64,000 nt of DNA from Anaeramoeba ignava (GCA_028826165.1 JAPDFW010000081.1:1134501-1198500), one strand, 5' to 3'. Counted from the stretch's first letter, positions 23,216 to 35,100 are shown. Notes: generated by a model from the letters alone, not told the origin. Translations and numbers: made by a program.

Positions 23216-25052
23216 ATAAATCAAATAAATTTGGATTTGTTTGATTTAATTGATTGATAAATTCTTTTGTTTTTTTCTTTTGTTCTTTCTTAATTTGATT
23301 TTGATTATTAAATTTGTTAATTAATAAATCAAATAAATTTGGATTTGTTTGGCTTAATTGAAAATAATCAATTCCAATTTTAATTTCATTAATGATTTCT
23401 TGTGTAATTTGAATTTCATCTTTAATTTGATTTGAATAAATCCAATATTCAAATATTTGAAATGATTTATTACTTAATTCACTATAATCTGTAACTTTAT
23501 TAGAAGTATCATTTGTTACAGATAAAAACATTCCTCGATATAATTCACTTCTCATTATTAATATTAATTTTGGAAATTTATATTGTTTTTCTTTTCTTTC
23601 AATAATAAAATCTTTTTCATTTTCATTTTCATTTAAATAAATTCTTTTAATTGTTTCTTCAATTTTTTCATTTAAATTTATAATTTCTTTAATTTCAGAA
23701 TATAATTTTGGATTTATTATTCTGTTTGAATAAATCATTTCAAATATTTGATTTGATTCTTTAATTGATTTTTTTGAAATAATTTCTTTAAGTTTTTCAA
23801 TTTCATTTTCATTTTGATTTAATCTATATTTCAATATTAATTTATGAGCTTTGATTATTTCTCCATTTTCGGTTTTAAATGAAATATTGCAAAATTCTTT
23901 TCTTCTAAATAGTTTTATCAAATCTTCTTCAAGATTGGAAAAAGGAGGAGAAGAATAATAAAGAAATGAATTGTTTTCTCCACAAGAAAGATGATAATTA
24001 GAAACTTCTTCATTAAATCTTAATTTAGGAAGTTCAATTTGAATTGGAATTAATTGATTTTTTGTATCTCCAGTTCCTAATTCACCAAAATAATTATGCC
24101 CAAATCCTATCAATTTTGGTTTAGATGTTAAAATCAAAGTATGGTTTTCACCAACAGAAAAATCAAGAATATTATCATCATTTTCAAATAAAGATGATTT
24201 GATTTCAGTAAATTCATAAGTATCTTCTCCGTATTTTTTGCCAAGTCCATTGTATTGATAATTTCCACATGAATAAAGTTTTCTTTTTGTTTTAAATTCA
24301 ATCAACATTATTGAATGCCAACCTCCACATTTAATATCAATTATTTTACCTTTTGGAATATTTTGGATTTTGGTTAATTTTTGGATTTTTGATTTCTCTT
24401 TTTTTGATTCTCCTAATCCAAGTTTACCATAAAAATTGTATCCGCATCCAAATAATTCTTGATTTGAATTTAAAAGAAAAACATGATTTGAAGAATTTCC
24501 TGAAAATATTTTAGAAACATTTTTCATCATTAAAATTGGTTTTTTTGTTTTTTTGTATGTAAGAGAACGAAAATTAAATGTTTCAACTCCTGAAAAAAAT
24601 GAATAAGCATTTTGATTTGAAGTTAATAAATAAATTGATTCAGATCCAGAAACAATATCTTCAATTATTCTATCATTTGTATCTTCAATTAATGATGAAA
24701 TATTGATAAATTGATTTGAATCAGTATCTTTTCCTTTGGCAAATACATTTCCTTCTATTGTTAAAATAGCTTCATTTTGAAAACCAACAGATACTTTTTG
24801 AATATTTTCTTCAATTTGGATTTTTTGAGGATTTTGATTTAAATATGTTTCATTTAAATATTCTATTGCTTTTCCATTTTTAAAAAGGAAAATTGTTGAA
24901 AAGAAACTTGATGAAATTTGTTTAATTTGTTTTTCATTTTCATTTTCATTTTCATTTTCAAATTTAAATTGAATTGGATTTGTTATTCTTTCTGGTTCAT
25001 TTTTTAAAAGTTTTGAATATTTATTTGAACCAAAAAATAAAATTTCATTCAT
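23181..25052 (-). CDS. RCC1-repeat protein with two BTB domains
   Basis: Single exon, 623 residues, ATG at 25052. Order: N-terminal FFGSNKYSKLLKN, a short Glu-Asn tract, RCC1-type blades to about residue 365 (VFAKGKD, LFGCGYNFYGKLGLGES, LYSCGNYQYNGLGKK, LIGFGHNYFGELGTGD), a first BTB/POZ fold (CNISFKTENGEIIKAHK) and a second BTB/POZ fold (FPKLILIMRSELYRGMF), then a C-terminal FDLLINKF motif present twice. BTB domains usually dimerise and may dock cullin-3 ligases; RCC1 propellers bind proteins or chromatin. The specific role is unknown. One blade is unusual: where paralogs have a GIGSN-GQLGF blade, this copy has SFFSGVETFNFRS, so a propeller blade is degraded. It is a close paralog of the copies at 15654, 59723 and 61622. 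Confidence 0.85.
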   Translation of the reverse strand: MNEILFFGSNKYSKLLKNEPERITNPIQFKFENENENENEKQIKQISSSFFSTIFLFKNGKAIEYLNETYLNQNPQKIQIEENIQKVSVGFQNEAILTIEGNVFAKGKDTDSNQFINISSLIEDTNDRIIEDIVSGSESIYLLTSNQNAYSFFSGVETFNFRSLTYKKTKKPILMMKNVSKIFSGNSSNHVFLLNSNQELFGCGYNFYGKLGLGESKKEKSKIQKLTKIQNIPKGKIIDIKCGGWHSIMLIEFKTKRKLYSCGNYQYNGLGKKYGEDTYEFTEIKSSLFENDDNILDFSVGENHTLILTSKPKLIGFGHNYFGELGTGDTKNQLIPIQIELPKLRFNEEVSNYHLSCGENNSFLYYSSPPFSNLEEDLIKLFRRKEFCNISFKTENGEIIKAHKLILKYRLNQNENEIEKLKEIISKKSIKESNQIFEMIYSNRIINPKLYSEIKEIINLNEKIEETIKRIYLNENENEKDFIIERKEKQYKFPKLILIMRSELYRGMFLSVTNDTSNKVTDYSELSNKSFQIFEYWIYSNQIKDEIQITQEIINEIKIGIDYFQLSQTNPNLFDLLINKFNNQNQIKKEQKKKTKEFINQLNQTNPNLFDLLITKFQNQNQN

Positions 25053-25107
25053 TTTTGAAAAGAAAAAAAAAAAAAAAATGAAAAAATGAAAAAATAATTT
25101 TTGAGAA

Positions 25108-27600
25108 TTAATTCTTAAATTTGAAAATTTTTGATTTTGGGTTAATTTGATAAAAATCAGCTAATTCAAATATTTCATCAATTTCAGATGTAGTAAAAGA
25201 ATTGAAATCAAATCTGTCGGTATAAAAAAATTGAATTAATTTTTCAAGAATATAAAATGGAGTATTTCGATAATCATGAACTTGATTTGATTGGTCTGAA
25301 ACAGAAAGAAACATTCCTTTAAATAATTCACTTCTTGCAGCAAGAATTGTTTTATGGGCACGAATTTGTCGATTTTCTACCATTATTGTAAAATCTTTTG
25401 AATTTTCATCGAAATATAAATCATGAAAATTTTGTAAAAAATCTGTTTTTGGATCTTGAATTCTTTGTTCGAAATTATCCATTTCTGTTTGTTGGAAAAT
25501 TTCTTTTAATAAAAGAGTATCTTTGACTTTTCCAGTATAAATCCATTCCATAAAAATATCAATCTCTTGTTTGGATCTATCCATGAGAACATTTTTAATG
25601 ACTTCAATTGAAACTTTTAATCTTGCTTGAAGAATGATTCTATGAAATTTACAAGATTTGTAATCACTTGATAAAAACTCTTCATCACAAAATTCATTGC
25701 TATTATAACAATTCCATAAATCTTGAGCCAATCCTTCAATTTTCTAAATGAGAAATTAAAATATTTATTAAAATATTAATTAAAATATTAATTAAAATAT
25801 TAATTATAATATTTATTAAAATATTTATTAAAATATTTATTAAAATATTTATTATAATATTTTAATTAATATTTATTAAAATATTTATTAAAATATTTAT
25901 TAAAATATTTATTAAAATATTTATTAAAATATTTATTAAAATATTTATTAAAATATTTATTATAATATTTATTAAAATATTTATTAAAATATTTATTAAA
26001 ATATTTTACAGTTATAATATTTATTAAAATATTAATTAAAATATTAAAATATTTATTAAAATATTTATTAAAATATTTATTATAATATTTATTAAAATAT
26101 TTATTAAAATATTATTTATTAAAATATTTATTAAAATATTTATTAAAATATTTATTATAATATTTATTAAAATATTTATTAAAATATTAAAATATTTATT
26201 TAATATTGGTTAAAATATTTAAAAATATTTATTAAATATTTTAACATAAAATATTTATTAAAATATTTATTAAAATATTTACAGTTTCTTTTGTTTTAAT
26301 AAAACTTGAATAAGATCCACAAACAATACTAATATTATGATAAGGTTTAATTTCATTAATTTTCAATTCAACTGGAACATAAATAGGTTCTTTATTTCCT
26401 TGTCCAAATTGACCATAAGAACCAAGACCAAACATAAGAATTTTATTGTTTTTCAATTTTAGAAGTGAGAATTGAGATCCAGAATCCATTGTTTGAATTT
26501 GTTGGTCAGGATAACTTAAAAGTAATTCAAAATTTGTAACATCTCCTTTATTCCCTAATCCTGTATATTTTGTATATCCTGCTGAATATAATTCTTGTCC
26601 TTCTCCTTTGCGCATTAAAATCAATGTGTGACAATATCCACATGAAATATTGATGATTTCTTCTCCTGGAAATTGAGGTAAAGCTTTTAATTCTTTTTGT
26701 GTTGTATGATTTCCAAGTCCAAGATGTCCATATCCATTATATCCACAAACATATAAAACATTATCATCTTTTATCATAAGCATTTGTTGTGAATAAATTC
26801 CTGTAAAAAATCTTTTCACATTTTTCTGAATTAAACTTGGTTTTTCACCTCTTTTCCAGGGTAAATTAGTATAAGTTAGAAGAGTATATCCACATCCATA
26901 TAAATCTCCATTTCTATTTTTAAATTAAATATTAAATTAAATATTAAATTAAATATTAAAATAAATATTGAAATAAATATTAAAATAAATATTGAAATAA
27001 ATATTAAATATTAAATTAAATATTAAAATAAATATTAAATTAAATATTGAAATAAATATTAAATATTAAATTAAATATTAAAATAAATATTAAAATAAAT
27101 ATTAAATTGAAATAAATAATAAATTAAATATTAAATCAATATTAAATTAAATTTAAATCAAATATTTACGAAAAATAAAAATAAGAACTATCTGATCCTG
27201 CATAAATTTTTTTAACATTTTTCAAAGAATCAATTTTTGTTGGTTTATCTCTAAATGAACTATCACCATGACCTAATTCGAAATCAGAATTATTTAACCA
27301 AGAATAAACATCTCCATCAGTAGTTAAAGCTAAAAAATGATTTTGACCAGCTTTAATAGTTTTAATTTCATCATCTAATTTAAAAGTATTAGGATAACTT
27401 CCAAGTTGAATAAGAACATTATCTTCTGTTAAAAAAAGACTGTTTTGATAACCACAAGCAACTTTATAAACTGAAGTGTTTGCAAATCGAGTAACTTTTG
27501 TAAAATCAACAACATCTTTCGCAGGAACATTTTCAAGAGGAAGTTGATTGTTTCCATTCATTCCTGAAACAAAAAAATACTTGGATTCTTCATATTCCAT
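25108..27600 (-). CDS. Divergent RCC1-BTB protein with two introns
   Basis: Exons 27600-27170, 26913-26283 and 25743-25108, with GT-AG junctions and closed phases, 565 residues. RCC1 blades include FFVSGMNGNNQLPLE, DVYSWLNNSDFELGHGD, LYVCGYNGYGHLGLGNH and ILMFGLGSYGQFGQGN. The C-terminal half has two BTB-like regions (FCDEEFLSSDYKSCKFHR and RQIRAHKTILAARSELFKG). It is clearly related to the neighbouring RCC1-BTB copies but much diverged, keeps introns and lacks the Glu-Asn tract. It is a candidate ancestral, intron-containing member of the family, whereas the near-identical copies are intronless. It shares a 136 bp divergent upstream region with the eIF2-gamma gene. Confidence 0.85.
25744..26282. 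repeat. Intron 2 array of divergent RCC1-BTB gene (AAATATTTATTA)
   Basis: A 539 bp intron of tandem AAATATTTATTA with AAATATTAATTA and ATAATATTTATT variants. Part of the unit (AATATT) is self-complementary, so the transcript could form weak hairpins. Confidence 0.9.
26914..27169. repeat. Intron 1 array of divergent RCC1-BTB gene (AAATATTAAATT)
   Basis: A 256 bp intron of AAATATTAAATT and AAATATTAAAATA units, a different motif from the second intron of the same gene. Confidence 0.85.
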
Positions 27601-27736
27601 TTCAAATTAAAAATTCAAATAAAACAAAAGAGAAAAGCGAAAAAAAAAATGAAAAAACGTCATTTAATTTTTAATTTAATTTTTAATTTAATTTTTCATT
27701 TTTTTCATTTTTCATTTTTTTATTTACAAAATTATT
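27601..27736. promoter_or_regulatory. Bidirectional 5' region (RCC1-BTB / eIF2-gamma)
   Basis: Only 136 bp separate the two divergent start codons. The eIF2-gamma side carries TTTTTTCATTTTTCATTTTT and the other side its complement GAAAAAAAAAATGAAAAAAC. TTTTTTCATTTTT-like motifs recur upstream of most start codons in this window, so this is a candidate core promoter element; this is an inference. Confidence 0.45.
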
Positions 27737-30700
27737 ATGACAACTGATAAAAAAATTGAAGTTGATATTTCAACACTTCATCCTCTTTCTCCAGAAATTA
27801 TGAAGAACCAAGCAACAAGTATTAAAATTAAAATTAAAAAACACAAAAAAATAAAAAAATTAATTTAAAAATAAAAAAAAATAATTTTTTTTATAAAATT
27901 AATTAGTTAATTTAGGTTTGATTTACTTATTCTTTGCAAAACAACAAATACAATTAATTCAATATATATTTTTAAATTCAATATATATTTTTAAATTTAA
28001 TATATATATTTTTAAATTCAATATATATTTTTAAATTTAATATTTTTAAATTCAATATATATTTTTAAACTCAATATTTATTTTTAAATTCAATATATTT
28101 ATTTTTAAATTCAATATATATTTTTAAATTCAATATATATTTTTAAATTCAATATATATTTTTAAATTCAATATATATTTTTAAATTCAATATATATTTT
28201 TTAAATTCAATATATATTTTTAAATTTAATATATATTTTTAAATTCAATATATATTTTTAAATTCAATATATATATTTTTAAATTCAATATATATTTTTA
28301 AATTTAATATTTTTAAATTCAATATATATTTTTAAATTCAATATATATTTTTAAATTTAATATATTTATTTAAATTCAATATATATTTTTAAATTCAATA
28401 TATATTTTTAAATTCAAATATATATTTTTAAATTCAGGAACTATTGGACATGTAGCTCATGGTAAAACAACAGTAGTTAAAGCAATATCAGGAGTTCAAG
28501 TATTATTTTTTAATTGAAATAAAATTTTAAAATGAAAATTAAAAAAAAAATTTTTTTGTTTATTTAGACTGTAAATTTTATTATTTGAAAAAAAATTATA
28601 GAAAGAATTTTAATTAATCTTTTTCTTATTTTTTTTTTAAAAAATAAATTTAGATTAAATTTAGGTTTGAAAATCTTTTTTTTTTGATTTAGATTTATTT
28701 TAAAATTTAACCTCAAAACAACAAAAATTTTTTTTCAATTAAAAATTTAAATTAAAGAAATGAATTAATCCGAAACATTACAAGTATAAATTTTTAAAAA
28801 TTAAAATTAAAATTAAATTTAATTTAAATTACTTTTTTTTGATAATTTAAAAAAGTTAAACTTGGTTATGCAAATGCAAAGATTTATAAATGTGATAATC
28901 CAGACTGTCCAAGACCTGATTGTTATAAATCATTTGGAAGTGGAAAAGAAGATAATCCACCATGTCCAAGACCAAATTGTGGAGGAACATTACAATTATT
29001 ACGGTAAATCAAAATCAAAATCAAAATCAAAATTAAAATTAAAATCAAAATTTAAAATTAAAATTAAAATTAAAATCAAAATCAAAATCAAAATTTAAAA
29101 TTAAAATTAAAATTAAAATCAAAATTAAAATCAAAATCAAAAATTCAAAATCAAAATTAAAATTAAAATTAAAATCAAAATTAAAATTAAAATCAAAATT
29201 AAAATTAAAATTAAAATTAAAATCAAAATCAAAATCAAAATCAAAATCAAAATCAAAATCAAAATCAAAATTAAAATCAAAATTAAAATCAAAATTAAAA
29301 TCAAAATTAAAATCAAAAAATTAAAATCCAAAATCAAAATCAAAAAATCAAAAATCAAAATTAAAAAATTAAAATCAAAAATCAAAATCAAAATTAAAAT
29401 TAAAATCAAAATTAAAATTAAAATTTAAAATTAAAATCAAAATGAAAATGAAAATTAAAATTAAAATGAAAATGAAAATGAAAATGAAAATCAAAATGAA
29501 AATCAAAATCAAAAATTAAAATCAAATTCAAAAATCAAAATTCAAAATCAAAATCAAAATCAAAATTAAAATTAAAACCAAAATCAAAATCAAAATCAAA
29601 ATCAAAATTAAAATCAAAATCAATATCAAAATCAAAATCAAAATCAAAATTAAAATGAAAATGAAAATGAAAATGAAAATGAAAATCAAAATTAAAATTA
29701 AAATTAAAATAAAAATCAAAATTAAAATTAAAATCAAAATTAAAATCAAAATTAAAATCAAAATCAAAATCAAAATCAAAATCAAAATCAAAATCAAAAT
29801 CAAAATCAAAATCAAAATCAAAATCAAAACAAAAATTAAAATTTAAATCAAAATTAAAATTAAAATTTAAAAAATTAAGACATGTTTCCTTTGTTGATTG
29901 TCCTGGTCATGATATTTTAATGGCAACAATGTTGAATGGAGCTGCTGTTATGGATGCTGTTTTATTATTAATTGCTGGAAATGAACCATGTCCACAACCT
30001 CAAACAAGTGAACATTTAGCTGCAATTGAAATTATGAAATTAAAGGATATAATTATTTTACAAAATAAAATTGATTTAATTCGTGAAAGTTCAGCAAAAG
30101 AACAATATAAACAAATTAAAAATTTTGTTCAAGGTAGATTTATAATTTGAGGAATGAATTCTCTTAGAATAATTAAAATTAAAATGAAAATTTATTTGAA
30201 AAATTTATTTCAAAATCTATTTGAAAATCTATTTGAAAAATTTATTTGAAAATTTATTTGAAAAATTATTTGAAAATTTTATTTAAAAATTTATTTGAAA
30301 AAATTATTTGAAAATTTATTTGAAAATTTATTTGAAAATTTATTTCAAAATTTATTTCAAAATTTATTTGAAAATTTATTTGAAAATTTATTTAAAAATC
30401 TATTTAAAAATCTATTTGAAAATTTATTTCAAAATCTATTTCAAAATCTATTTCAAAATCTATTTGAAAATTTATTTCAAAATTATTTCAAAATCTATTT
30501 CAAAATTTATTGAAAATCTATTTAAAATTTATTTAAAAATTATTTGAAAAATTATTTTAAAATTTATTTGAAAATTTATTTCAAAATTTATTTCAAAATT
30601 TATTTGAAAATTTATTTCAAAATTTATTTGAAAATTTATTTGAAAATTTATTTGAAAATTTATTTGAAAATTTATTTCAAAATTTATTTGAAAATTTATT

Positions 30701-31969
30701 TGAAAATCTATTTGAAAATTTATTTGAAAATTTATTTCAAAATTATTTCAAAATTTATTTCAAAATTTATTTCAAAATCTATTTGAAAATTTATTTGAAA
30801 ATTTATTTGAAAAATTATTTGAAAATTTTATTTAAAAATTTATTTCAAAATCTATTTCAAAATTTATTTAAAAATTTATTTGAAAATTTATTTGAAAATT
30901 TATTTGAAAATTTTATTTGAAAATTTATTTCAAAATTTATTTTAAAAATTATTTGAAAATTTATTTGAAAATTTATTTATTTCAAAATTTATTTCAAAAT
31001 CTATTTGAAAATTTATTTGAAAAATTATTTGAAAATTTATTTAAAAATTTATTTGAAAATTTATTTAAAAATTTATTTAAAAATTTATTTCAAAATTTAT
31101 TTTAAAAAAAAAAGATACAATTGCCAAAGATGCACCAATTATCCCAACCTCAGCACAACTTGGTTATAACATTGATGTTGTTAACGAAGCTATTGTGAAA
31201 AACATAAGAATACCACATAGAGACTTTACATCACCACCAAGATTGATTGTAATTCGGTCATTTGATATCAAACAAACCAGGTTGCACAATTGATAATCTA
31301 CGAGGAGGAGTAGCAGGAGGAAGTCTTTTGCAAGGGATTTTACGAGTAGGTGATGAGATTGAAATCCGACCAGGAGATGTAGGAACAAAAGAAGGAAGAA
31401 TAAGATGCACTCCACTTCGAACAAAAATTCTCTCACTTATGGCTGAAGAAAATAAATTGGATTTCGCAATTCCTGGCGGTTTAATTGGAATTGGAACTAA
31501 AATCGATCCTGCTCTTTGTAGAGGAAATCATCTTGTTGGCCATGTTATTGGTGCTGTTGGAAAACTCCCTGATATTTTTATCGAAATTGAAATCAATTAT
31601 TTCCTTCTTAGAAGACTTCTTGGTGTTCGTGTTTCTGAAACTCAACAGCAAACTTCTTCCATTTCCGCTCTTGAAAAAAATGAGATTTTACTTGTTAATA
31701 TTGGTAGTACAACTACTGGTGGTCGTGTTCTAACTGTTAGAGGTGATCTTGCTAAAATTCAATTGCAAAATCCTGTTTGTACTGAAGTTGGTGAAAAAAT
31801 TGCTTTAAGTCGAAAAGTTCAAGATCATTGGAGGTAATTATTATTTTATTATTTTAAAATTCAATATTTAAAAATTCAATATTTATTTTCTTCTTCTTTT
31901 TATTTTTTTATTAGATTAATTGGTTGGGGTGAAATCAAAAGAGGAACTGTTGTTCCAATTGAAAAATAG
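27737..31969 (+). CDS. EIF2S3: eIF2 gamma subunit, 10 exons including microexons; one apparent frameshift
   Basis: Exons: 27737-27818, 27907-27915, 28438-28499, 28568-28570, 28654-28664, 28758-28783, 28856-29003, 29880-30133, 31115-31833, 31915-31969. The product is 455 residues once the frame break is allowed for, close to human eIF2-gamma (472). GTPase motifs: P-loop [36 protein letters not shown], and NKID. A zinc-ribbon-type insert has four CxxC-spaced cysteines ([22 protein letters not shown]). Later domains show [31 protein letters not shown] and [11 protein letters not shown]. In the eIF2 complex this subunit binds GTP and initiator Met-tRNA. The exons of 9, 3 and 11 nt supply exactly the residues INLG, T and IKFR expected from the family. 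At about 31267-31273 one extra base (three As where two are expected) moves the conserved frame; no intron can explain it. Confidence 0.88.
27907..27915 (+). other. 9-nt microexon of eIF2-gamma
   Basis: AG at 27905-27906, nine bases TTAATTTAG, then GT at 27916-27917. Joined to the flanking exons it completes codons Ile-Asn-Leu-Gly directly before [10 protein letters not shown], matching the conserved sequence ahead of the family's P-loop. Without it the two neighbouring exons are in phase but lose three residues of a strongly conserved strand. Confidence 0.8.
27916..28437. repeat. eIF2-gamma intron 2 array (ATTCAATATATATTTTTAA)
   Basis: A 522 bp intron; from about 27955 it is tandem ATTCAATATATATTTTTAA units (17-20 bp) with small indels. 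The core ATATAT is self-complementary. Confidence 0.9.
28568..28664 (+). other. Putative 3-nt and 11-nt microexons of eIF2-gamma
   Basis: ACT (28568-28570) is bounded by AG before and GT after; ATTAAATTTAG (28654-28664) likewise. Spliced in, they give Thr and Ile-Lys-Phe-Arg between GVQ and NELIRNIT, the switch I region, matching the family pattern (Thr, Val/Ile, Arg/Lys, Phe, Lys). The 11-nt exon is needed for the frame of the next exon (28758-28783). The 3-nt exon is phase-neutral and rests only on position and on the expected threonine, so it is less certain. Confidence 0.6.
29004..29879. repeat. eIF2-gamma intron array (AAAATC/AAAATT hexamer)
   Basis: An 876 bp intron of AAAATC and AAAATT hexamers with patches of AAAATG. 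It produces long Ile-Leu and Lys-Ile open frames on both strands, all artefacts. Confidence 0.95.
30134..31114. repeat. eIF2-gamma intron array (TTTGAAAATTTA 12-mer)
   Basis: A 981 bp intron of the 12-mer TTTGAAAATTTA with TTTCAAAATTTA and TTTGAAAATCTA variants. Within one gene, three long introns carry three unrelated units. Confidence 0.95.
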
Positions 31970-32184
31970 ATAAAAGAATAAATTTTTTTTTTTTAAAAAA
32001 TATTTCAAATTTTGATCCACTTTTTTTTTTCTACATTTTTTTTTAATCAATTTTTTTTGATTTGATTCGATTTTTTACTTTCAAATTCCTTTTTCTTTTC
32101 TTTTTCTAAAATAATAAAATTTAAAAAATATTTTTTTCATTTTTTTCATTTTCATTTTTTCTTTTCTATTTTTTTAAAAATAAA
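31970..32184. other. eIF2-gamma to RRM-gene spacer
   Basis: 215 bp of T-rich sequence between two plus-strand genes. It contains TTGATCCACTTTTTT near 32012, one of a small set of related motifs in flanks here, and TTTTTTCATTTTTTTCATTT about 30-50 bp before the next start codon. Confidence 0.5.
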
Positions 32185-35100
32185 ATGAGTGAACCAATTT
32201 CTTTATTTGTTGGTGACTTACCACAAACAGTAACACAAGTATATCTAAAGCAATTATTTGCGGAAAGATATCATTCAGTAATTGCGTCCAAAATCATAAC
32301 GGACACCAATACAGGACAAAGTAAAGGATATGGATTTGTTACATTTACAAATGATGAAGATGCAAGAAGAGCACTTGTTGAAATGAATGGGTTTTTTTTA
32401 TTTGGAGGTACAATTAGAGTATCAACAGCACATAGCAAAACAAGCTTGATTCCAAACAGCACACCAACATTTCCAGCCTTATCAACAACACCAGCAACAC
32501 CTACAGCAAATATCACAGGTGATGCTAGTAATACAACGGTTTATGTTGGAAAATTAGATCCAACTGTTTCTGTTGAAGAATTAAAAAGTCATGCTGAAAA
32601 ATTTGGTGAGATTACTTATTGTAAAATTCCTCCTGGTAAAGGTTGTGGTTTTGTTCAGTTTACTACAAGGGATTCTGCTGAAAATTGTTTGAATAATTTA
32701 ACTGGTCAAGTTATTGGTTGTCATCCTGTTAAATGTTCTTGGGGAAGAATTCAACCAAAAACAACAACAACTACTACACCAACAATTCAAACCCCGACAA
32801 ATCTAACTAATGTTGCTCAAAGGATTACGTAATTTATTTATTAAATTTTATCCGATATTTATTTAATTTTTATCCGAATTTGAAATTGATTTAATTTTGA
32901 TTTTATTTTGATTTAATTTTGATTTGAATTTTAATTTAATTTTAATTTAATTTTAATTTAATTTTAATTTAATTTTAATTTAATTTTAATTTAATTTTAA
33001 TTTAATTTTAATTTAATTTTGATTTAATTTTAATTTAATTTTAATTTAATTTTAATTTAATTTTAATTTAATTTTGATTTAATTTTAATTTAATTTTGAT
33101 TTAATTTTAATTTAATTTTGATTTAATTTTAATTTAATTTTAATTTAATTTTAATTTAATTTTTAATTTAATTTTAATTTAATTTTGATTTAATTTTAAT
33201 TTAATTTTGATTTAATTTTGATTTAATTTTGATTTAATTTTAATTTAATTTTGATTTAATTTTGATTTAATTTTAATTAATTTTAATTTAATTTTAATTT
33301 AATTTTAATTTTAATTTTAATTTAATTTTAATTTAATTTTGATTTAATTTTAATTTAATTTTTGATTTAATTTTATTTAATTTTGATTTAATTTTAATTT
33401 AATTTTAATTTAATTTTAATTTAATTTTAATTTAATTTTGATTTAATTTTAATTTAATTTTAATTTAATTTTAATTTAATTTTGATTTAATTTTAATTTA
33501 ATTTTGATTTAATTTTAATTTAATTTTGATTTAATTTTGATTTAATTTTAATTTAATTTTAATTTAATTTTAATTTAATTTTAATTTAATTTTGATTTTA
33601 TCCGAATTTGAAATTGATTTAATTTTGATTTAATTTTGATTTAATTTTGATTTAATTTTGATTTTAAATTTTAATTTAATTTTAATTTAATTTTAATTTG
33701 ATTTTGATTTTAATTTAATTTTGATTTAATTTTAATTTAATTTTAATTTAATTTTAATTTAATTTTGATTTAATTTTAATTTAATTTTAATTTAATTTGA
33801 TTTAATTTTGATTTAATTTTAATTTTAATTTTGATTTAATTTTAATTTAATTTTTATCCGATTTTAATTTTGATTTAATTTTGATTTAATTTTGATTTAA
33901 TTTTGATTTAATTTTGAGTTTAATTTTAATTTAAATTTAATTTTGATTTTAATTTAATTTTAATTTAATTTTAATTTAATTTTTGATTTTGATTTAATTT
34001 TAATTTAATTTTAATTTAATTTTAATTTAATTTTGATTTAATTTTGATTTAATTTTGATTTAATTTTGATTTAATTTTAATTTAATTTTGATTTAATTTT
34101 TATTTAATTTTGATTTAATTTTAATTTAATTTAATTTTAATTTAATTTTGATTTAATTTTAATTTAATTTTGATTTAATTTTTAATTTAATTTTAATTTA
34201 ATTTTGATTTAATTTAATTTTAATTTTGATTTAATTTTAAATTTAATTTTGATTTAATTTTGATTTAATTTTGATTTAATTTTAATTTAATTTAATTTTA
34301 ATTTTAATTTTTTTAATTTTGATTTAATTTTAATTTAATTTTAATTTAATTTTGATTTAATTTTGATTTAATTTTAATTTAATTTTAATTTAATTTTAAT
34401 TTAATTTTAATTTAATTTTGATTTAATTTTGATTTAATTTTGATTTAATTTTGATTTATTTTAATTTTAATTTTAATTTTTAAATTTTAATTTTAATTTT
34501 AATTTAATTTTAATTTAATTTTGATTTATTTTAATTTAATTTTGATTTAATTTTGATTTAATTTTTATCCGATTTTGATTTAATTTTTATCCGATTTTGA
34601 TTTAATTTTGATTTAATTTTGATTTAATTTTAATTTAATTTTGATTTAATTTTGATTTAATTTTGATTTAATTTTGATTTAATTTTAATTTAATTTAATT
34701 TAATTTTGATTTAATTTTAATTTAATTTTGATTTAATTTTGATTTAATTTTAATTTAATTTTGATTTAATTTTAATTTAATTTTAATTTAATTTTAATTT
34801 AATTTTGATTTAATTTTGATTTAATTTTGATTTAATTTTGATTTAATTTTAATTTAATTTTGATTTAATTTTGATTTAATTTTGATTTAATTTTAATTTA
34901 ATTTTAATTTAATTTTGATTTAATTAAATTTGATTTTAATTTAATTTTGATTTAATTTTAATTTAATTTTGATTTAATTTTAATTTAATTTTTATCCGAT
35001 TTTGATTTAATTTTGATTTAATTTTGATTTAATTTTAATTTAATTTTAATTTAATTTTGATTTAATTTTAATTTAAATTTGATTTAATTTTGATTTAATT

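Noticed and set aside
31252-31281. A 24 bp GT-AG pair (GTCATTTGAT...ACCAG) as an intron that would cure the eIF2-gamma frame break
   Set aside because: Its length is a multiple of three so it does not change frame, and it would delete the conserved SFD residues.
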